Of a DNA stretch of 64,000 nt, positions 22,080 through 32,225 are shown one piece after another; within the stretch, counting starts at the first letter, position 1, and each line of letters starts with the position of its first letter. This DNA is from Pictodentalium vernedei (lineage: Eukaryota > Mollusca > Scaphopoda > Dentaliida > Dentaliidae): contig CM062291.1 of assembly GCA_031216915.1 (NCBI GenBank), positions 30,185,023 to 30,249,022 of the forward strand, written 5' to 3'. Both the position numbers and the translations under genes were made by a program. Below the pieces are notes generated by a model that saw only the letters and a list, made by a program, of their open reading frames with translations, made no database searches and was not told the origin of the DNA.

Positions 22080-22746
22080 TTATTGGGGTTTAACGACAGC
22101 CAAGGTCACATCATGCCGCTCAGTTTTACGGGTGGAGAAAGACGGAGTATCCGATAATATTTATTTATTTATTTATTTTGTTTATTTACTGGTGATTAAG
22201 GTCACACACTTATGCACAATAGCTAATCGTGACCGTGACAGTTTTACGGGTGGAGGAAGCCGGAGTACCCGAAGAGAACCACCGAGCATCGACGAGCAAA
22301 TATCAGCTCCTCAACATTCTAATTCTGTTCAAGCAGGGTTACAGCGGTTGAAGACATGTCGATGTGCAGTACGCCTTAGTACACGGCGTTATCGTGCCCC
22401 ATGTAGGCAGCCGGGATAAAGTGCCTTGCCCAAGGACACAACGCGGGTCTTCCCAGACCGGGATCGAAGTCGGGACCTCTAGCATAGAAGTCCAACAGTC
22501 TACCACTGAGCCACCGCGCGCCTACGGAATACCCGGTGAGAACCATCGAGCTGCGGCGAGCAACTGTCAGACTCCCCCACTTACTAACTCCACACAAGCA
22601 GTGTTAGCAGTGATTGAAGGCAAGTGAACCATCGACGTGATGTTCGTACCCTTACACAGCGCCCCCACGTGGTCAGTCAATCGAGATAAAGTGTCTCGAC
22701 ATCGGTTTGAAGTCAACTGCTCTACCCATTGTGCCACCTCGCTCCC
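22080..22746 (-). mobile_element. SINE (second tail type) split by a younger SINE
   Basis: Its tail (ggggtttaacgacagcc) and part of the body lie at 22080-22153; the body and tRNA-like head continue at 22524-22746 (head complement: ctctacccattgtgcc). The 370 bp between is the SINE at 22154. Confidence 0.75.
22154..22523 (-). mobile_element. Full-length tRNA-headed SINE nested in another SINE
   Basis: 12-bp duplication acggagtatccg (22142-22153) and acggaatacccg (22524-22535), two mismatches. Head, body and (TTTA)n tail are all present on the minus strand. The head differs from that at 13420 (tagactgttggacttctatg in the anticodon-arm region), so it is a separate subfamily. Confidence 0.82.
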
Positions 22747-23605
22747 TGTTATTTTTAGTTAAGTATCGTCCATCTGTCTCTTGAGGCAGACGACACTTAA
22801 CAAGAAACCGATGTAAAGGATTTTGCCTTTTTCTTCTCGCCTAAAAAGATAACCGCTGTTGTAAAAGCAACTGGAAAATAACATCGGAAGTGAATGGACT
22901 CCATCTCATGCAGGCACCCACCATGTTTTTTCAATCATGACACCTATTAATCTTGGTATATTACACGGTCCCAAGCGTGGCCAAATTTGATAGGTTTCCC
23001 GTATATTCTTATTGTTCTTAATGAGTTATTGTTTCCATAAATAAAGCAAACGGTCTAACTGGCTGACATGTATCGTCCCTTGGATTCATCAAGTCGCCAT
23101 CTTCAATGCTTTAGCGCCTTGGTGCACTCAGTGGGCGATATGTCGTGGTAGAAACCAGAACCGGGTAGAATCTGAGACGACGAGTATAGAACTTCCAACT
23201 TTTATACTGGTACAGTGGAGCCCACTTAATTGGATATCTTTTAACTGAATAACCCTGTTAATTGAATATAATTTCCCAACATAAAACCCTCTACCATACT
23301 TCGAGAACAAATTTGACCTGTTAATTGAATATAGGTTATTGAGTAAACTCCTGTAAATTGAATAAAACTTTTGTAAGCTGTCGCGAAATTACCCTGACTC
23401 TCCCCAGTTTTCCTTTGGTTATAGACATATTTGGCCTCAGTGCATCCAATACCGGAATTTAATCTATTATATTTTGACCTCCATGAGCTCTGTCAAACAA
23501 GATATAATAGAATAAATGCTAAGTTTATCTCTAGAATACAGGAAAGTAAAAAGTGTAATTACTTGATTCAATATTTTCATTCCAGCTTCTACCGTTAGAA
23601 ATTAG
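22747..23605. other. Intergenic; possible pogo/Tigger end and MITE fragment
   Basis: A hairpin on gtcgtctgcctcaag-type arms lies at 22756-22806. A fragment of the caatgcttta hairpin family lies at 23092-23135. At 23213 a TA is followed by CAGTGGAGCCCACTTAATTG and several copies of ctgttaattgaatat, the layout of pogo/Tigger ends; no second end was found. No gene. Confidence 0.4.
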
Positions 23606-24059
23606 TAGTTCTGAAACGGTTGGCTCATTTCCACAACCGACTAACCTAGAGCTATAACCGGATAATATCCGGCTATCCGTGGCCATTATTTCACCGAATA
23701 TGGAATCAAAACTATAGGGATTGGAAAGCAGAATTCGCAGAAACTATTCCGTAGTGTGTATACAAACGAACGTTGTGGAGTACTCGACAACGTTCGTTTG
23801 TATACATACTGCGGAATAGTTTCTGCGATTGCTCAGTGCTCACGGAAATTACCGATGATTAACGAAGTCTTGAACGCCAAAGTCGTCTATTTCTTCGTGG
23901 TGTAATCTATCCCAAAGGAGAAGCCACAGATTTACTGCGTTTCAACCGTGGAATGACGATCACTATCGATATTTCGGATAACCGGTTGATGGTTTTTTCT
24001 AATCGGATAAGTAGGCAACTGGTCTCAAACCGATTATCCGGTTAACCGTTTCAGTACTA
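23606..24059. mobile_element. hAT-type MITE (TAGT family), copy 2, 8-bp duplication
   Basis: Ends TAGTTCTGAAACGGTT and AACCGTTTCAGTACTA; exact 8-bp flanks gaaattag (23598-23605, 24060-24067). Internal near-perfect hairpin 23742-23828. Non-coding. Copy 1 is at 13849. Confidence 0.85.
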
Positions 24060-24169
24060 GAAATTAGAATTCTTTTTACAAGGGTTTTTAGGTAAAACAA
24101 CAAAGACTGTTCATAATACAATTATTTAGTTCATAAAAAACAAGCATACCCCATGAGATGGCAAAATCG

Positions 24170-24510
24170 TCACGTGGATCTTAAGACAGAACACAACGAG
24201 GGCTGAGTATGGGGGACCGGAATCAGCCGAAAGAGCGTGTGGAATACATGGGAACCCTTAACAATGGTTGTTGACTCCTGCCCCCGTACCCCGCCCGAGT
24301 AGTGTAACTCGAATTTAATGAAAGAACTAGTGTTTCTAAAGAAAATTCAGAGGTCTGTTTAATATCCTGCTTTGCGCTGTTTTCTGTCAAAGTATAACGT
24401 AAATCAGATGCTAAACAGTCAATCAAGCGCATTCTCACACATGATTTTCTTACGCGTGGTGTGTCTAGCACATTGCTCAATATCTGTATTGTATCGGGTA
24501 ACGTTGAAAA
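24170..24510. repeat. Dispersed repeat, copy 1 of 2
   Basis: Colinear with 29503-29896: shared runs include cttaagacagaacac, gacgagggc, the acccgaattgtg-like block, and gtggtgtg(t/c)c(t/c)agcacatt followed by ctcaatatctgt. Interrupted frames only; no domain recognised. Confidence 0.65.
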
Positions 24511-25590
24511 CACACAGCAATCGTGGCATAAAATGTTTGTGACAAAAACCAAGATCTTCTCACAATGCGTGCCTGCAGCAAGCTGAAAATCTCATTACAT
24601 TTGTGTAAGTTGTCGCGTTCGCAAAGTCTTTATCAGACAAACGCCACTTTTCCAACAAGGGGGGCATAACCCCTTCGAAAGCCGAGAATATTTGGTGAAC
24701 CTGGAACGGAACGGGGCTAGGTATGTCCATAGCAAGTTTCATTACCTTTGTTAAAGTTATGGTGTTCACAACATGTGCGCTCGGGCGGATGCTTGGCCCG
24801 ATGGACGGGACCCATTTATGGATCCCCGCGAAACTTTGCTTGGGGGGATGACAAGGCAAGGTAGGAAGGAGAAAAGTGGAAAACAGCAAAGACTGTTTAT
24901 AAAACAATTCTCTTGCCAAGTATTTGATGAAAGTAATATTCTATAGAAATATGTTTCTGACATTGATTATTTTCTTCTTGGTTGTAGTTTGTCAAACCAG
25001 GACATGCATCAAATGAAATCATATATTAATACTCTTGGATCCAATAAATTACAGCCCATACAGATGAACCTGAGATTTGAAACAGAAATTGGAATTCACA
25101 AGCTCTGTGGATAGAAATTGAAATATTCCAACTTTTCCCGGTAGAATCCGATATTCCGGTTATTATATGTCCTGATCCTTCTTCCGGTTATTAAGTCCAT
25201 TCATTAAAAGTGGTAATACACGGCCAACTGAGCACCGGAGAATAATCGTTGATTCAGATCAGGAGGACGAGGAATGATGAACATTTGTTTTTCGGCAATA
25301 GTAGTTGACGTTTATTTGAAAATTATTCATAAAATTTGTGTCATTAAACAGTTCGCAATCTCTTCTTTATCGGGAACTAGATCCTTTCGCGCACACTGCG
25401 GACAAATAACGCATCTTAAGTTGTAGCGTAATCGCGGGCTGTATAGAAATCGCTGCTTGTTTCTCGTTCCATTTAAATATATTTTGTGTGTGTGGGGGGG
25501 GGGGGGGGGTGGGGGTGGGGGTGGATCATAAAACAAACAGAATCATCAACTCGCCCCCGGTTTCTATCGAAATTTGCAAAACTCGTCCAG
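24511..25590. other. No supported gene
   Basis: A 119-residue minus frame (24560-24919) is open but has no domain I recognise and no repeat partner. A G-run (about 16) followed by GGGGGT repeats is at 25494-25522. Confidence 0.4.
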
Positions 25591-25591
25591 G

Positions 25592-25635
25592 AAATTAGGT
25601 CTGGACCGAGCTAGAGCTCGGTCCAGACCTAATTT
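25592..25635. repeat. Perfect short palindrome
   Basis: aaattaggtctggaccgagc pairs with gctcggtccagacctaattt around a 4-base centre. Confidence 0.8.
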
Positions 25636-25782
25636 ACTGAACTCATTTGGTAATTTTCGGTATAAACTGGGGTCTCGTTGGAGATCCTCACTCACGACAA
25701 ATGTTTAGTATAATATTTATTCATTTATTGGTGTTTAAGGTCATATATTTCTGCACAACGGCTAATCATGACCCCAACATGG

Positions 25783-25783
<1 letters not shown>

Positions 25784-25839
<56 letters not shown>

Positions 25840-26237
25840 TTGGCGTTTACGGTCACATATTTATGCACAATGGATAATCATGACCGTGACAGTTTTACGG
25901 GTGGAGGAAGCCGGAGTACCCGGAGAGAACCAACGAGCAACGACGAGCAACTGCCAGCTCCTCAACATCGTAACTCCGCACTGCAGTACAGGCAGGGTTA
26001 GATTGGTTGAAGACATGCGTACCATCGACGTGCAGTAAGCCTTAGTACGCGGCGTCATTGTGCCCCCTTGTGGACAACTGGGATTAAGTGCCTTGCCCAA
26101 GGACACAACGCGGGAGTCCGAGTTCATCGCTCAGACGGTCACCCATCCAAGGAAGAAACCGGGCTCGATGTTGCTTAACTTCGGTGATCTGTTTATAGAC
26201 GAGAACCGGTTACCGCAACGCCACCGCGCCACCACCG
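25784..26237 (-). mobile_element. Full-length SINE with 5S rRNA-type head
   Basis: 9-bp duplication caacatgga (25775-25783, 26238-26246). Read on the minus strand, the head contains the 5S internal promoter region (gaagttaagcaacatcgagc, then ttggatgggtgacc), followed by the same body as the tRNA-headed SINEs and a long tail that is (TTTA)n on the plus strand (25786-25840). It landed in a 65-bp SINE 3' fragment (25710-25774). Confidence 0.9.
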
Positions 26238-26433
26238 CAACATGGATATAAAGTCAAGTCCAGCTCATCGTTTGCACCCATATTGCCCATTTTAGAGGAC
26301 TTCTAACCCAGGGGTTGGTGACCGGGTCCTATTTTACCAGTAAGACAAAGCTTTTTTACAACAGGAAACAAGCATTGCTTCACTTCCCGGGGTTCCCGCG
26401 GGGCATGTTTTGAAAAAGACACTGTGAGTAATG

Positions 26434-26685
26434 TTAACCCTTTACCTAACGTAACGGCCAAAACCGGCCAGCGCTATTCTCAAAAATCGCCAATTAATTT
26501 TCATTATTTTTTTCATTTTTTGTCTCAAAAACATAGGTTATGACCCCTCGTTGGAACGAGCTCGTCGAGCTCGTTCCAATGAGGGGTTATAACCTATGTT
26601 TTTGAGACAAAAAATGAAAAAAAATAGTTATTCAAGAATTATTTTTGCAAGTGTCGTCTGCTTTTCAGGTTAGGTAAAGGGTTAA
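26434..26685 (+). mobile_element. piggyBac-like MITE, near-consensus copy
   Basis: TTAA flanks and intact ends; nearly identical to 14256-14507. Confidence 0.92.
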
Positions 26686-27144
26686 TAATGCTCGTCAAAC
26701 AAATTAATTCTGTAATTAGGACCATGGAAAACTTCAAAGATTCGATTCAATATCGACATTGAGGGCCTGATTTTGGATTGACATTGAATTGGTGTTTTGA
26801 TTCGTATATTTTCGAATCAGGTAGTTCATGCTTCTTCTTTTTCATGAGGGACGATGGCAAATAATTGTCCTTTTTTGTATTTTACAAGGTTTTTTATTCA
26901 GATAAAAATAAAGAAATATGTAACAAATATTCACAAATTAAATTCATACAAGATTGACAGAGGGGGAAGTTACAGTAAACATAAAATGCACAGAATGGTG
27001 TTTTACAAAAGGTTGTGACTCTGGAGGTATTTTTAAAGTGGAGCGTGCTTTCATAGAGTTTCCCGAATAGTGGAAAAACTTTCTTTTTGGGACTGCCGAT
27101 TGACCTAAAAAATATTAAGAATTACTTTTCTTTTTGTGGGTGCG
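26686..27144. other. No recognised feature
   Basis: Contains gattcgattcaatatcg-like words at 26738 that recur at 29025-29080; they are too short to assign. Confidence 0.4.
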
Positions 27145-27335
27145 AAGGGTCCGTGTGTACGTATGCACACGCAGAATCTAAGGTTACACGCGCACATGTA
27201 TGTATATCAGATAAACACAAGTGCGCGTGCACATGGACAAACGCGCGTGCGCACTTATGAATGCACGTACGCAAGCGCGCACGCACGCATGCAAATACGT
27301 ACACACGCACACATGCACACGGACAAGCATCGGAA
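27145..27335. repeat. Alternating purine-pyrimidine tract
   Basis: About 190 bp dominated by gcgc, cacg, gtgc and acgt steps. It is not a simple repeat of one unit. Such sequence can form Z-DNA under supercoiling. Open frames across it (27122-27310 minus, 27136-27459 plus) are low-complexity artefacts. Confidence 0.7.
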
Positions 27336-27637
27336 CAGTCCTCCGCGCGCAGCTATATATGAAGTCCAGACTGGACTAAATATTTATTTCTTTATCAGCC
27401 AATTGTTGGATGACAAAACAATTCTTTATCATATTCCATTGCAGTTCTATGTTGTTTGACATTTTCAAAGAGTATGACCATGTAGACAGTAAATCCAGTT
27501 CATAATACGCTTTCAGTTCAATGAATAAATGTTTCCTACCGTTGGAATCATGCCGCAGATATGAACGAATATAGTTGACTGGTGCGTTTTCGGTTCAACC
27601 GGCTTATCGACATGCTTGTTTGCCCTACAAGCTAAAT

Positions 27638-27725
27638 TCAGGCCTGGCATTCTGAAAAATGCAGGAGGGCAAAAAATTGCTCTCCTCAATCAGCTTAGGA
27701 GAGCAATTAGCTTTACACAGCATTT
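27638..27725. mobile_element. CAGGCCTGG-family fragment
   Basis: caggcctggcattctg followed by gcaggagggcaaaaaattgc and gagagcaatt. Another related piece is at 28316-28430 (aggagggcaatttttcgctc). Confidence 0.5.
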
Positions 27726-27880
27726 TGAGTATCCAGTTGAACGAACTCATTGAAACTGAAACCAACAGGCTACATCAGTGATTTTATTAACTTCACTTAG
27801 GTAAAGCGAAATCTCTTAGACATCTAGATGTCTCACTCAACAACCGAACACACACTTGACAAGACCTGTGTGTGTACCCA

Positions 27881-27986
27881 GACCTGTTGTCCAAGAAAGT
27901 CATACGCCTACCACTACCACCTTCAACCCCCATGGGGGTTGAAGGTGGTAGTGGTAGGCGTATGACTTTCTTGGACAACAGGTCTG
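27881..27986. repeat. Perfect 106-bp palindrome
   Basis: From gacctgttgtccaagaaag to its exact complement, centred at about 27933 (caacccccatgggggttg). No loop and no mismatch seen, so young or actively corrected. Confidence 0.9.
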
Positions 27987-28445
27987 CTTGAATCTACAGT
28001 CACATCCTGGTGCAAGTGCTTCAAGTGACAGGATAGTAGTAATGGTAGTATATTATAGTGTCAATATTCCTTGAATACCCCTCAAACTGTGATGTCAGTT
28101 GTTGAACTTGAAACTGACAGAAAAAAAATATTGCTGTGACCCATTTTGCTTCAAATGATTGCAACTGTGTTTGGGTATGGTTGCAGCCATTACCTTTTAC
28201 CACTAAACCACTTTCAAAATGAAATTTCGTGATGTTATGTGACTTCGAAGTTAAATTACATTTTTGCTTTACAACAAAAATTTAATGTGAGCATAATACA
28301 TGTAATCTCAATCATCCCAGACCAAAATATTTAGGAGGGCAATTTTTCGCTCTCCTTAATTCTTTCAGGAGGGCAGTAAGGAGAGCTAAAAAAATCGCTC
28401 TCCTGAAATTGCCAAGCCTGTAAATTGTCACAACAGTACTTATAA

Positions 28446-28835
28446 TGTGGGACGGGAACCCGGTGGCTCGGTAGTTAGAGCAATGAATTTCAAACTGAAA
28501 GGTCCACGGGTCGATCCTGACCAGCGGTAACTGTATTGTGTTCTTCGGCAAGACACGTAGTCCCGATTGCCTACGTGGGAGCACGGTGATTCTGTGTACT
28601 AAGGCGTACTGCAGTTCGATGGTGCCAGTATGGTGACCTTCAACCAAAGCTAACCTTGCTTGCGCGGAGTTAGTACGTTGGGGAGTCTCTTACGTCCTCA
28701 CCACAGCTCGTTGGTTTTCCCGGGTACTTTTGCTCGCTCCCTCCACCCGTAAAACTATCGCCATGAGGTGGGTGGCCCAGGCTGTCGAAAGTTTCTTTAA
28801 ACCCCAATAAATAATGAATTAAATAAATAAATAAA
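28446..28835 (+). mobile_element. Diverged tRNA-headed SINE (second tail type)
   Basis: tRNA-like head (ctcggtagttagagcaatg, B box gggtcgatcct), shared body, then the variant tail ggctgtcgaaagtttctttaaaccccaataaat. Many substitutions versus 13420. Confidence 0.8.
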
Positions 28836-29218
28836 ATGTAGAGTGGGATTCCCGCACTTCACTTTATAAGTAATGCTGTGGTTGTAGCATTATAACCTGT
28901 GACCTCTACACTCGGTGCCTAATGCTATCCGGAGCACGCACAAGCCCCTCGGATGTACACGGTAATTAGTCTATTGGTAAAATACAAGTGATGTCACGAA
29001 AATTATTTCGCGCTGTACCATATTCGATACGGATTCAATATCGACTTCGGACCCACGATTACATTCGAGATTCGATTCGAGGATAGATTTAATCACTTTT
29101 CAGGGGCTCTGACCATGATTTTCAAGGATTGTTATAATTTTGATATGAACTTTTAACACCATAGCAACACAAAGAATTCCAGTCTCTGAAAAACCCAACT
29201 TGCTAGATATACATAGTT

Positions 29219-29287
29219 CCTTGAGTTCAACAAGGAGGCATCTGCAATGCTAAAGCATTGCAGATGACACCTTGTTCCACTCAAGGG
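29219..29287. mobile_element. Small palindromic MITE, caatgcttta family
   Basis: Fold-back with ccttgag...ctcaagg tips and the centre tgcaatgctaaagcattgca. Relatives at 32587-32650 and 47377-47446 and a fragment at 23092. Confidence 0.7.
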
Positions 29288-29336
29288 ATAAAAAAGATAT
29301 CAAATAAATGTGGGGAGGGTTATCCAAAGACTTAGT

Positions 29337-29484
29337 TTCTCTGAGGTTACAGGTAAACTGCATTTAAGTACTTTTCAAGGGGAGTGATGGAAAATCAAGT
29401 ATTTTTCAAGGCTAGAAACAATTTCAAGCATTTTTCAAGGAAAGGGCCAAAATTCAAGGACTTTTCATTTGAGTGGAAACCCTG
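29337..29484. mobile_element. Probable hAT end (cttttcaagg repeats)
   Basis: Four copies of a (t/c)tttttcaagg-type word and the terminus gtggaaaccctg (reverse: CAGGGTTTCCAC) resemble a widespread hAT end type. The start near 29102 (CAGGGGCTCTGACC) may be the other end. No matching duplication found. Confidence 0.35.
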
Positions 29485-29502
29485 CATGAAAATATAAACA
29501 TG

Positions 29503-29896
29503 ATTTCTTAAGACAGAACACGACGAGGGCGGAGTACCTGTGACTGGAATCAGAGACACGTGTAGAAGGTTTGCCTGCGTTTCAAGAAGGTGTGCGTGAA
29601 ATATAACGAAAGTTCCGTCAGGGGTCGTTGATCCCTGTCCTCCTGTCGTACTACACCCGAATTGTGTTTTTATACTTAAATGAAGTGAATGCGACTGATG
29701 TTTTTAAAGAAAAAAAAATCATTGCCGGTTTGTTTACTTTCTTGCTTGACGTTGTGTTGTGTCGAAGAATTTCATTGATGCCATTACGTCCATTAGATTC
29801 GCAACGACCAATCATAAGCGTGCTCACATGACATTCTTATACGTAATCCGGATTCCACGTGTGGTGTGCCCAGCACATTTCTCAATATCTGTGTTG
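29503..29896. repeat. Dispersed repeat, copy 2 of 2
   Basis: Paralogue of 24170-24510, ending where the MITE at 29897 inserted. A polypeptide frame is not conserved between the copies. Confidence 0.6.
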
Positions 29897-30170
29897 TACA
29901 GAAAGGCCGCCGTGGATTGGTCATTTTCCCCGGGTGGGCAATATTTCCACGGACGCAATAATACTAGATTCCTAACACTATTTATAGGCATAATTATCCA
30001 AAATTTAATGAATGAAGCACCGGGTACAACCCGCCCCGGTACAACCCGGTACAACCCGGTGCTTCATTAATTAAAATTATGCTGATGATGCTTTTATTAC
30101 CTGGTAAACTCATGCGTGGCCATCAGTGCCCACACGCGGATTACGACCAGTCCATGACGACTATGATGTA
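29897..30170. mobile_element. TA-ended MITE, copy 2 (intact)
   Basis: TACAGAAAGGCCGCCGTGG start, complement of TACATCATAGTCGTCATGG at the end. Central hairpin on gaagcaccgggtacaa with a triplicated ccggtacaac block (30031-30060). Reverse-oriented homologue of the outer MITE at 1700-8558. Confidence 0.75.
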
Positions 30171-30582
30171 ATGTTTCACAAAACTCTTTCATTAATTTAA
30201 ATGTCATGAAAATTTTGAACTGATTTCTCTCCAGGCATACTTACTTGAAAACGTAATACTTTTGATACACGATGGGAAACTATCAGTGTTTATTTCTTAT
30301 ATATGTTACAGTCAAACTGTGAAATTAGTCATTTCGTGAAATTCCTAAAACTTCCAGTCATTTCATGAAATGCCTGTGGAGGTCAGTCATTTCGTGAAAT
30401 GACTAAAATTTCTAGTCATTTCATGAAATGACTAGAATTTGTGTCTAGGCATTCCACGAAATGACTGATGCCTCTTGTGATGTCGGCTAGTAGGAATGCG
30501 ACCTTTGATGTACGTGGAGATGTCAAAAAGTTTTGTGCCTAAGATAATTAAAGCTGGAATATCGGTACAGAACATTTTTCAA

Positions 30583-30807
30583 CATAGTCCCCTTGTAATT
30601 TTATACACTTGTTCCATCAGGTCTGCAGTCGTTAATGCCGTGTCTGTAGAAGTCCATATCTTGGTTCTGTAACCAAGCCTTCACAGCAGCAGTAAGTTCC
30701 TCATCATCTTGGAATCTTTGACCACGTAAGTGTTTCTTTCAATTTGGAAAGAGGTGGTAGTCTCTTTGACCACGTACGTGTTTCTTCAAATTTGGAAAGA
30801 GATGGTA
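30583..30807 (-). pseudogene. Mariner transposase C-terminus, left arm (degraded)
   Basis: Minus-strand reading gives KKHLRGQRFQDDEEL, then AAVKAWLQNQDMDFY, then loses the frame near NDCRPDG. The order and spacing equal the right arm. It includes an extra tandem block of about 55 bp (gtgtttctttcaatttgg and gtgtttcttcaaatttgg). Non-functional. Confidence 0.7.
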
Positions 30808-30817
30808 GTCACTTGGT

Positions 30818-31009
30818 GACTACCATCTCTTTCCAAATTTGAAGAAACACTTACGTGGTCAAGGATTTCAAGATCATGAGGAACTTACTGCTGTTGTGGA
30901 GGCTTGGTTACAGGACCAAGGTATGGACTTCTACAGACGCGGCATCAATTACTGGCAGACCAGGTGGAACAAGTGTATTGAATTACAAGGGGACTATGTT
31001 GACACATGA
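30818..31009 (+). pseudogene. Mariner transposase C-terminus, right arm (open frame)
   Basis: Open for 63 residues, from DYHLFPNLKKHLRGQGF through EAWLQDQGMDFYRRGINYW to the normal mariner ending RWNKCIELQGDYVDT and TGA. In the family this follows directly after the third catalytic Asp (the SPDLAPSDYHLF region), so the palindrome centre cuts off the DDD catalytic core. No start codon of its own; a relic. Confidence 0.85.
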
Positions 31010-31155
31010 CGACTTTTAGCGTTCTCATTGCCACTAGCTTTCTTAAGATCCTCTGTAATGTCGATATACTGCTCTTTTGGTACGAGATATTTGGGACACT
31101 TCTCATACCAAGAAAACAACTCATCACGAAACTTTAACTCAATATTATCAGACAT
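30994..31155 (-). CDS. Small unrecognised ORF, 53 residues
   Basis: ATG at 31155, stop at 30994-30996. It begins MSDNIELKFRDELFSWYEK and contains CPKYLVPKEQYIDITEDLKK. Composition is protein-like (charged, amphipathic) rather than AT-rich noise, and the frame is clean. Its C-terminus runs into the mariner arm on the opposite strand. I do not recognise a family with confidence; it may be the first coding piece of some transposon protein captured in the fold-back. Confidence 0.35.
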   Translation of the reverse strand: MSDNIELKFRDELFSWYEKCPKYLVPKEQYIDITEDLKKASGNENAKSRHVST

Positions 31156-32225
31156 GTTGACAGTAAACTAATTGAAATGAAGTATTGCTAACTTGTGGTC
31201 ATACAGTGAACAATTCTTATGAAATTCTATGAAATAACCGGTATTTCACACTTTGACTGAACCTAGCAGTCATATAGTGTAAAAAATCATGAAATAATTG
31301 GTAATCTTGGCCATTTCACGCTTTGACTGAACATGGTAGTCAAATAGTGTAAAACATATGGCAATAATTCAGACATTTCATGAAATGACTAGAAATTTTA
31401 GTCATTTCACGAAATGACTGACCCCCACAGGCATTTCGTGAAATGTCTGAAAGTTTTAGGCATTTCACGAAATGACTAATTTCACAGTTTGACTGTACCA
31501 TATATGAAGCATGTTTATGCACATTCCTGATTATTTTTTCTGAAGCCTTGCCAGTCGTTTAGCGTTAATCTAAACTGCACATCTTTTTGCATATGCCTTC
31601 TGGTAATATCGTCGAAATCAAAGAAAAATTTAACTGTTTATGATACGTTGTTCTCGTTGAACGAGAAAACGCACGATAAGCAAAAATAGCTGTCGTAAAA
31701 TGGACTGAATTTGAATAGTGGAACGAATTCGGCAGGTACGTCTGAGGAAGGGTACGTAAATTTATGAATGTAACCAACACTTCAGCTAACACTAACCAAC
31801 TCAATTTGCATCAGTGTTTGAGCACACTTACTTGAAAACGGAATACTTTTGAGACACGATAAGAAACCATCAGTGTTTTTATTTCTTATCTATAATGGAC
31901 GTTTCTGCATATTACTGATTATTTCGTTTGCAACCTGCCAATTGTTTTTGCGTAAATCTAAACTGCACATCTTTTTGCATATGTCTTCTGGTTATATATC
32001 ATGTATATCAGAAGAGAACATCTTACTGGAATTTAAGTGTTTCTGTTACGGTTTTCTCGTTGAACGAGAAAACGCATGATTAGCAAAATGAGCTGCCGTA
32101 AAATGGGCTGCAGTTGAATAGTGAGACGAATTCAGCAGGCATGTCGGAGGAAGGGAACAATGTACAAATGTATCCAGCACTTCATCTAATCCGCCGAATT
32201 CGCCCCAATGTCTGAGTTTATCAAA

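Larger units (their letters stand above)
30309..31495. mobile_element. Fold-back mariner (Tc1/mariner) element
   Basis: Flanked by TA; ends CAGTCAAACTGTGAAATTAG and its complement. Terminal regions of about 150 bp are made of repeats of gtcatttcgtgaaatgac. The middle is an inverted duplication (30583-31009, centre about 30813) of a mariner transposase C-terminus. No catalytic domain is left, so it cannot move itself. Confidence 0.85.
30210..32225. repeat. Tandem duplication of about 400 bp, first unit split by a mariner
   Basis: 30210-30308 plus 31496-31814 is unit 1; 31815-32225 is unit 2. Shared words include cttacttgaaaacg, aatctaaactgcacatcttt, and tctcgttgaacgagaaaacg. Unit 2 gives the empty site for the element at 30309. 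Confidence 0.8.

Noticed and set aside
24560-24919. 119-residue minus frame as a host exon
   Set aside because: No recognisable domain, no splice context and no paralogue support.
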